Origin: Candidatus Neomicrothrix sp. UBA7884
GTDB taxonomy: Bacteria > Actinomycetota > Acidimicrobiia > Acidimicrobiales > MedAcidi-G1
Direction of reading: 5' to 3'
NCBI GenBank assembly: GCA_002501135.1
Contig: DLRQ01000063.1
Location: 895 to 8,173 of the forward strand
DNA length: 7,279 nucleotides
Part shown: piece by piece, positions 1 through 4,489 of the stretch
Position numbering within the stretch: the first letter of the stretch is position 1
Layout of the letters: every line of letters starts with the position of its first letter
Translations under genes and position numbers: made by a program
The notes under the pieces: generated by a model
Databases searched by the model: none
The model's input: the letters and a program-made list of their open reading frames with translations, nothing else
Told to the model about the DNA's origin: nothing

Positions 1-369
1 AAGGTCGTCGGTGAACAACAGGATCGGGGCGTAGAGCAGCGGCACCAGGACCGCCTGGGCACCTACACCGACTGCAAGGCCCGACAAGATGTCGCTTCGC
101 TGGAACGTGAAGCCGAGGTCGGTGGCCCAGGAGACGCCGCTCCTCCTCACCAACCAGAAGGGAACTCCCAGCAGGCCGGTCCAGAGCGGCACCTGGAGCA
201 GGGAGATGAGCGTGAGCGGCAGGTCAGCCTGGGAGTCGTAGCCGCCGGCTGCAAACACGACCACGCTGAACACGGCACTGGCGAACAGGCTGAGGAAAAG
301 GCCCACCACCACATGGGGGAGGCCCCAGGGGCGCTTTTCGGCCGTGGGCTGGGGATCTGCGCCGATCAT
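1..369 (-). CDS. N-terminal part of a polytopic membrane protein, probable CPBP-family intramembrane metalloprotease
   Basis: Reading the minus strand from the ATG at 369 gives 123 codons open to the window edge, so the C-terminal part is missing. The protein begins MIGADPQPTAEKRPWGLPHV and has three likely membrane segments at residues 19-42, 51-74 and 93-119. The segments are joined by a short loop with paired arginines (VRRSG) and an LGF-x-F-x-x-x-D motif at 85-93. A Trp-containing start, then two helices, then an LGF-type stretch leading into another helix is the usual N-terminus of actinobacterial CPBP (Abi/Rce1-like) proteases. The diagnostic EExxxR and His motifs of that family would lie outside the window, so catalytic activity cannot be judged. 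An in-frame GTG at 387 would add six residues. The ATG at 369 is preferred because a -10-like box sits just upstream. The gene is divergent from ftsH with 111 bases between starts. It could be another polytopic membrane protein. Confidence 0.72.
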   Translation of the reverse strand, partial: MIGADPQPTAEKRPWGLPHVVVGLFLSLFASAVFSVVVFAAGGYDSQADLPLTLISLLQVPLWTGLLGVPFWLVRRSGVSWATDLGFTFQRSDILSGLAVGVGAQAVLVPLLYAPILLFTDDL

Positions 370-376
370 CGGCGAA

Positions 377-382
377 ACCCTA
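377..382 (-). promoter_or_regulatory. Putative -10 box (TAGGGT) of the CPBP-like gene
   Basis: On the minus strand TAGGGT fits the actinobacterial TANNNT -10 pattern. It ends 7 bases before the ATG at 369, so transcription would start at or next to the A of the start codon, giving a leaderless mRNA. There is no good Shine-Dalgarno sequence (only GGTAGGG, itself overlapping the box) and no convincing -35 element. This is inference from spacing and motif only. Confidence 0.35.
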
Positions 383-406
383 CCCACGGCGCCACGGCCA
401 CCGGTT

Positions 407-433
407 TCGCCGTCTCGGCAACCGCCGAGGCGA
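407..433. repeat. Bulged inverted repeat in the divergent promoter region
   Basis: CTCGGC at 414-419 pairs with GCCGAG at 424-429 across a 4-base AACC loop. The stem extends by TCGC at 407-410 with GCGA at 430-433 after a 3-base bulge (411-413). It lies roughly midway between the two divergent start codons, where an operator would affect both promoters. In DNA this GC-rich, a 6+4 bp imperfect repeat can occur by chance, so an operator role is only a possibility. Confidence 0.25.
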
Positions 434-468
434 ACGGTACCCGAGCCACGACTGTCGGACCGTACCTC

Positions 469-474
469 TACGAT
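469..474 (+). promoter_or_regulatory. Putative -10 box (TACGAT) of ftsH
   Basis: TACGAT matches the TANNNT -10 pattern and ends 6 bases before the ATG at 481, the spacing expected for a leaderless transcript starting at that ATG. No Shine-Dalgarno sequence precedes the ATG and no clear -35 hexamer is visible about 17 bases upstream. The placement supports 481 as the real start rather than the longer open frame that begins at 313. Confidence 0.4.
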
Positions 475-480
475 GGACCC

Positions 481-2475
481 ATGGCTGATCGTAAGAAGCC
501 CACCAAGCCCCGTCAGGGCAAGTCACGCCAGGTAAAGGGTCGCCCCGAGGGGGGTGCCGCCGGGCGCGACCAGGGATGGCCGCGCTGGGGTATCTGGCTG
601 ATGATGGGCCTCATCGGCGCTGCGCTGTTCTTTCCCAGCTTTCTGCCCACCGAAGAGATCGAGGTCGTCTCCTACGACCAGTTCCTGACCCAGGTCGCCG
701 CCGACGAGGTGGCCGATGTAAAGGTCGACAACCAGACCGGCCGTATCAGCTTCACCACAGCCGACGGTGTCGCCTTTGACACCACGGGCCCACTCAAGTT
801 GTCCGATGCCGACAGGGCCGTGCTGGCCAAAAGCAACGCCGCCGTGCAGTTCGACACCCCCCAGCCCAACTTCCTGCAGACCTGGTTGCCGCTGCTGCTC
901 CCGGTGGGCCTGATCATCTTGTTCTTCTGGTGGATCAACCGCAGGGCCCAGGGCCAGATGACATCCATGATGTCGGTGGGGCGTTCCAAGGCCAAGACCT
1001 ACTCGAGCGAACGGCCTGGCACCACGTTCGAAGACGTGGCCGGATACGCCGGCGTCAAGCAGGAGATCCGCGAGGTCGTCGACTTCCTGAAAGAGACCGA
1101 CAAGTTCTCAGAGATCGGGGCGCGCGTGCCCAAGGGCGTGCTGCTTGTCGGCCCCCCCGGTACGGGCAAGACCCTCATTGCGCGGGCCGTCGCCGGCGAG
1201 GCCGGGGTTCCCTTCCTGTCGGTAACCGGCTCAGATTTCATGGAGATGTTCGTGGGCGTGGGTGCCAGCCGGGTCCGCGACCTGTTCGAGTCGGCCCGCA
1301 AGATGGAGCGGGCCATCATCTTCATCGACGAGATCGACTCCATCGGACGCAAGCGGGGTGCCGGCATGGGCGGCGGCCACGACGAGCGCGAGCAGACGCT
1401 GAACCAGATGCTCTCCGAGATGGACGGCTTCGAGAGCACCGAGGGCATCGTGATGCTTGCGGCAACCAACCGTCCCGATATCTTGGACCCGGCCCTGCTG
1501 CGCCCCGGTCGCTTTGACCGCCAGGTGGTTGTGCCCCTGCCCGAGCTCGAGGACCGCAGGCAGATCCTCGAGGTCCATATCAAGGGCAAGCGCATGGGAG
1601 GCGACGTCGACCTCGACCTCGTTTCCCGTGGCACGCCCGGCATGAGCGGCGCCGACCTGGCCAACCTCATCAACGAGGCCGCCCTGGTGGCCGTGCGCGA
1701 GGGCGCCGACGCCATCCACGCCGACCATCTGGAGGCCGCCCGCGACCGCACCCTCATGGGGCAAAAGCGCGAGTCCATGGCGCTTACAGCCGATGAGAAG
1801 GAGGCCATCGCCTACCACGAGGCCGGACACGCCCTCTGTGCCGCCCTGTTGCCCAACGCCGATCCGCTGCACAAGGTCACCATCATCCCGAGCGGAATGG
1901 CGCTCGGCGTCACCATGCAGCTCCCCGAGGAGGAGCGCCACATCTACCGCCAGGACTTCATAGAGGACAAACTGGTGGTCAACATGGGCGGCCGCATCGC
2001 CGAGGAACTTGTCTTCGGTGTGGTGTCCACGGGTGCCAGCAGCGACCTGGTGAGCGCCACCGAGTTAGCAAGGAAGATGGTGCGTGAGTGGGGAATGAGC
2101 GACCGCGTCGGTCCCATGGCGTGGGGCAGCCACAACCAGGTGTTCCTGGGCGATGACCTCATGTCAACACGTGACTACTCCGACGAGACCGCCACGATGA
2201 TCGACGAGGAGGTCCAACGCATCCTCACTGAGGGCGAGGACCGCTGCAGGGTCCTTCTCACCGACAACCGGCACTCGCTGACCCTCATCGCCCGTGCACT
2301 TCTGGAGCGAGAGACCATTTCGGGCGAAGAGGTCAACCGGCTGGTGGGCCTTTCAACCGACACCGGGTCGGGCACCGACACCAGTTCAGGCAACGACACC
2401 GGGGCACCTGCCGACGAGCCGGCCGGCGAGTCCACCGGTGCCGTCGAGGAGCCGTCTCCCACCCCGGTCGACTGA
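481..2475 (+). CDS. ftsH: FtsH, ATP-dependent membrane zinc metalloprotease (AAA+)
   Basis: FtsH forms membrane-anchored hexamers that unfold and degrade membrane and cytosolic proteins. From the ATG at 481 the product is 664 residues, a normal family length. The N-terminus is basic (1-29). A first membrane helix (36-55) leads into the small extracytoplasmic domain, and a second helix spans 133-152. The AAA+ domain shows Walker A GPPGTGKT (224-231), the FVGV pore loop (257-260), Walker B FIDEID (281-286) and the second region of homology ATNRP...RPGRFDR (328-347). The protease domain has HEAGH (446-450) and the probable third zinc ligand D522 in GASSD, so all catalytic elements are intact. 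The last 40 residues are a disordered-looking tail rich in D, T, G, S, E and P. The reading frame is open back to a possible ATG at 313, but that extension overlaps the divergent gene and reads as low-quality protein, so it is rejected. The thioredoxin-like gene follows after 33 bases. Confidence 0.97.
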   Translation: MADRKKPTKPRQGKSRQVKGRPEGGAAGRDQGWPRWGIWLMMGLIGAALFFPSFLPTEEIEVVSYDQFLTQVAADEVADVKVDNQTGRISFTTADGVAFDTTGPLKLSDADRAVLAKSNAAVQFDTPQPNFLQTWLPLLLPVGLIILFFWWINRRAQGQMTSMMSVGRSKAKTYSSERPGTTFEDVAGYAGVKQEIREVVDFLKETDKFSEIGARVPKGVLLVGPPGTGKTLIARAVAGEAGVPFLSVTGSDFMEMFVGVGASRVRDLFESARKMERAIIFIDEIDSIGRKRGAGMGGGHDEREQTLNQMLSEMDGFESTEGIVMLAATNRPDILDPALLRPGRFDRQVVVPLPELEDRRQILEVHIKGKRMGGDVDLDLVSRGTPGMSGADLANLINEAALVAVREGADAIHADHLEAARDRTLMGQKRESMALTADEKEAIAYHEAGHALCAALLPNADPLHKVTIIPSGMALGVTMQLPEEERHIYRQDFIEDKLVVNMGGRIAEELVFGVVSTGASSDLVSATELARKMVREWGMSDRVGPMAWGSHNQVFLGDDLMSTRDYSDETATMIDEEVQRILTEGEDRCRVLLTDNRHSLTLIARALLERETISGEEVNRLVGLSTDTGSGTDTSSGNDTGAPADEPAGESTGAVEEPSPTPVD

Positions 2476-2508
2476 CCGGCCCGAGGGCCTCTCCCCCACC
2501 GGCATCCG

Positions 2509-2952
2509 ATGGACCGACTGCTGCTCCTGATCGTTGTTGCGGCGGCCGCCTCAGTTGTTGCGGCCCTTGTGCAGCGGCGTGGCCCCGATGCGCCCGTCCG
2601 CACCGGGTGGAGCGTTCCCGATCAACTTGACCGGGCCGACTTCGCACGGCCCGAGGTGCCGTGGCTGGTGGCGGTGTTCACGTCGGCCACCTGCCAGTCG
2701 TGTGCGGCCGTGCTGGAGCTTGCCCTTCCGTTGGACAGTTCAGAGGTGGCAGTGGTCGAGGTAGAGGTGGGCGCCGATGCGGTCGTGCACGAGCGCTACC
2801 GGATCGACGCCGTGCCGTTGGTGGTCATTGCCGATGCTGACGGCGTCACGCGGGCCCACCACCTGGGGCCGGTCACTGCCACGCACCTGTGGGGTTCGCT
2901 GGCCGAGGTACGAGAGCCCGGCTCGACGCCTGAGGGCTGCGGCGAGCACTGA
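2509..2952 (+). CDS. Membrane-anchored thioredoxin-fold protein with CQSC motif
   Basis: The product is 147 residues. An uncleaved-looking hydrophobic N-terminus (residues 4-21, followed by QRR) suggests a single anchor with the rest of the protein outside the cytoplasm. The body follows the thioredoxin pattern. A strand, WLVAVFTSA, runs into the redox motif C62-Q-S-C65. Another strand follows (EVAVVEVEVG, 79-88). Then comes a YRIDAVP segment whose P103 sits at the cis-proline position before the strand LVVIAD. The motif differs from the CGPC of classic thioredoxin, so it may be a thiol-disulfide oxidoreductase of altered potential or substrate range; the partner is unknown. It starts 33 bases after the ftsH stop and is probably on the same transcript. 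No strong Shine-Dalgarno sequence precedes the ATG at 2509. A third cysteine, C144, lies near the C-terminus. Fold assignment is fairly sure; function is inferred. Confidence 0.85.
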   Translation: MDRLLLLIVVAAAASVVAALVQRRGPDAPVRTGWSVPDQLDRADFARPEVPWLVAVFTSATCQSCAAVLELALPLDSSEVAVVEVEVGADAVVHERYRIDAVPLVVIADADGVTRAHHLGPVTATHLWGSLAEVREPGSTPEGCGEH

Positions 2953-2983
2953 GTCAGGCGGGCTGGTTGCCCGGCGCCTGACT
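2952..2983. terminator. Hairpin between convergent genes, likely bidirectional terminator
   Basis: AGTCAGG at 2952-2958 pairs with CCTGACT at 2977-2983. The stem continues as CGGGC (2959-2963) with GCCCG (2969-2973) around a TGGTT loop, leaving a 3-base bulge at 2974-2976. That gives 12 paired positions. A competing form pairs AGTCAGGCG with CGCCTGACT without a bulge. The structure begins on the last base of the thioredoxin-like gene's TGA and ends inside the TAG of the DUF5719-like gene, so it serves both strands. There is no T-run on either side, so it is not a classic U-tract intrinsic terminator; many actinobacterial terminators also lack one. Confidence 0.6.
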
Positions 2984-4478
2984 ACAACGACGGACGGGTC
3001 TGGGTTCCGGCAATGGCCATGCCGAACGACGACGACCGGCCTGCAGGGTCGTCACGTCGCATGACCGACAGCACCGGCACGGATGAGTCCACGAGGACCG
3101 TGGCCTCGGCGGCGATGGCCGCTCCGAGTTCCACCTCTATGTGGCCGGCGGGGTCGATCTCGTAGAGGTCGGGGGTGTCTGAGGGCCATGCGGCACCCAG
3201 CAGCGAGAGGCGCACGGTGGCGATGGTGGTCTCGCCCGGGTTGGAGACGACAAGGGCCGCCTGGTCGGCTGGTCCGGTGAGGTGCACCATCCAGTCGGTG
3301 GCGGCGGCGCCCACGGCTGGCAGCGCGGCGAGACCGGCGGCAGTTGTGCCGCCCTCGGTACGGCTGATGAGCGAGGCGGCCAGGGGTGCGCCGTCGAGCG
3401 AGCGGACCTCAACCCCGAATCGGCCGGCGTCGGCGATGCGGCCAGAGCCCAGGTCGACCACCTGACGCTGGCGACCCCGGAGGGTCACCCGCCATGGTTC
3501 GACGAAGGCGCCGACATCCTCTGGCCGGACAAGCACCTCGAGCTCGGTCGTGTCCTCGCCCGGGTTCATAACGACGACCGACGAGGTGACGCCCCATTCT
3601 CTGGAGACGCCGGGCAGGAACAGGCGATCTGAGGTCTCAGGTAGTCCCGGGGTGACGGCAAGGCCGGTACTGCCACCACTACCTCCGGTGCCAGAGGTGG
3701 ACTGGTCGGCAACCTGGAGGCGTGCCACGACAAGCTGACCGACCCTGGCGTCGACGCTTGCCGAAACCACCTCCGAGTCGGGTATCAGGTCGTTCAGGTC
3801 GAAGACGGCGAGGGAGCGGCCGGCCACGACCACACCCCTCGTGTCGAGTGTCTCGCGGCGGCCCAGGTCGCCGATGAAGCGCAGGTCGGCGACGGCCGGC
3901 GCCCTGAACGGGTTGTAGACGAGCAGCACCGCAGTGTTGCCCGGTTCGGCTGTGGTGGCCCACGGAACCTGCCATGAGGCTGAGGTGATCGTGCCACAGG
4001 GTGCCTCGTCGACCCCGGTGCCTATGCCCGGTACCGCCTCGTCGTCGGTGGTGCCACCGGTGATGCGCTGTTCGACCAGCACCCTGCCGCCGGGCACCTC
4101 GACGGTGACTCCGGCATGGAGCGCTCCGGGCACGAACGGACCGGGCCGTATCTCCATGCTCCGACCGGGTTCGAGTTGGAAGGCCCGCTCGACCTCGGCT
4201 CCGTTGTCACCGTTTACCGTGACCCTGCCCACGGTCGGCTCATCGGAGATGCTGGTGAGGGTCACGATGCGACCGCTGATTTCGTCCATTGCGACGGTGG
4301 GCCCGACACAGAACCAGAGGTCGCCGGAGTCGGGTGTGGTGGAAAGCGCTGCGTGCACCGGCGGAAGCAGGGTGGCCCTGGCGACCGGGTCTGGCGGGCT
4401 GGCGAACACGGTGGAGCCGACGACCATGGCCGCCAGCACCACCAGTGCCGGGTACCGCACGGCGTTCATTGCGCTCAT
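2982..4478 (-). CDS. Secreted or membrane-anchored DUF5719-like repeat protein
   Basis: The product is 498 residues from the ATG at 4478. This start is preferred because GGAG (4487-4484) sits 5 bases upstream and the ATG overlaps the preceding stop as ATGA; GTG at 4484 and ATG at 4469 are alternatives. A hydrophobic N-terminal segment (about 8-27, ending TVFAS) looks like a signal peptide or anchor. The rest contains about four similar beta-rich units at roughly 53-143, 168-257, 284-376 and 393-481. Each carries an N-P or equivalent turn after a V-rich strand (YNP 188-190, MNP 304-306, SNP 412-414), then a P/R-containing hairpin, an acidic DL/EL stretch, and a final strand. A Gly/Ser linker (262-271) separates units two and three. 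C57 and C161 could form a disulfide. There is no catalytic motif. I recognise the actinobacterial DUF5719 type that sits beside large glycosyltransferases; its function is unknown, and a structural or accessory envelope role is inferred. Confidence 0.85.
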   Translation of the reverse strand: MSAMNAVRYPALVVLAAMVVGSTVFASPPDPVARATLLPPVHAALSTTPDSGDLWFCVGPTVAMDEISGRIVTLTSISDEPTVGRVTVNGDNGAEVERAFQLEPGRSMEIRPGPFVPGALHAGVTVEVPGGRVLVEQRITGGTTDDEAVPGIGTGVDEAPCGTITSASWQVPWATTAEPGNTAVLLVYNPFRAPAVADLRFIGDLGRRETLDTRGVVVAGRSLAVFDLNDLIPDSEVVSASVDARVGQLVVARLQVADQSTSGTGGSGGSTGLAVTPGLPETSDRLFLPGVSREWGVTSSVVVMNPGEDTTELEVLVRPEDVGAFVEPWRVTLRGRQRQVVDLGSGRIADAGRFGVEVRSLDGAPLAASLISRTEGGTTAAGLAALPAVGAAATDWMVHLTGPADQAALVVSNPGETTIATVRLSLLGAAWPSDTPDLYEIDPAGHIEVELGAAIAAEATVLVDSSVPVLSVMRRDDPAGRSSSFGMAIAGTQTRPSL

Positions 4479-4489
4479 GGCCACTCCGG
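4475..4489 (-). promoter_or_regulatory. ATGA stop/start overlap with internal ribosome binding site
   Basis: On the minus strand the glycosyltransferase stop TGA (4477-4475) shares bases with the DUF5719-like start ATG (4478-4476). A CCGGAG sequence (4489-4484) lies 5 bases before that ATG, inside the last codons of the glycosyltransferase. This is the usual arrangement for translational coupling and re-initiation, and it fixes the start of the downstream gene. Confidence 0.75.

Noticed and set aside
313..480. In-frame N-terminal extension of ftsH beginning at an ATG at 313
   Set aside because: It overlaps the divergent membrane-protein gene by 57 bases, would place both divergent promoters inside coding sequence, and its 56 residues look like read-through rather than FtsH. 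The MADRKK start at 481 gives a normal family length and a basic N-terminus before the first helix.
999..1941. Long antisense open frames of 236 and 269 codons opposite ftsH
   Set aside because: They lie opposite the strongly conserved AAA+ region, read as Arg/Ser/Pro-rich or Gly/Ala/His-rich text without domains, and are expected in high-GC DNA.
2478..2489. GGCC-CGAG-GGCC mini hairpin in the ftsH/thioredoxin gap as a terminator
   Set aside because: The stem is only 4 bp with no T-run, and the 33-base gap suggests co-transcription instead.
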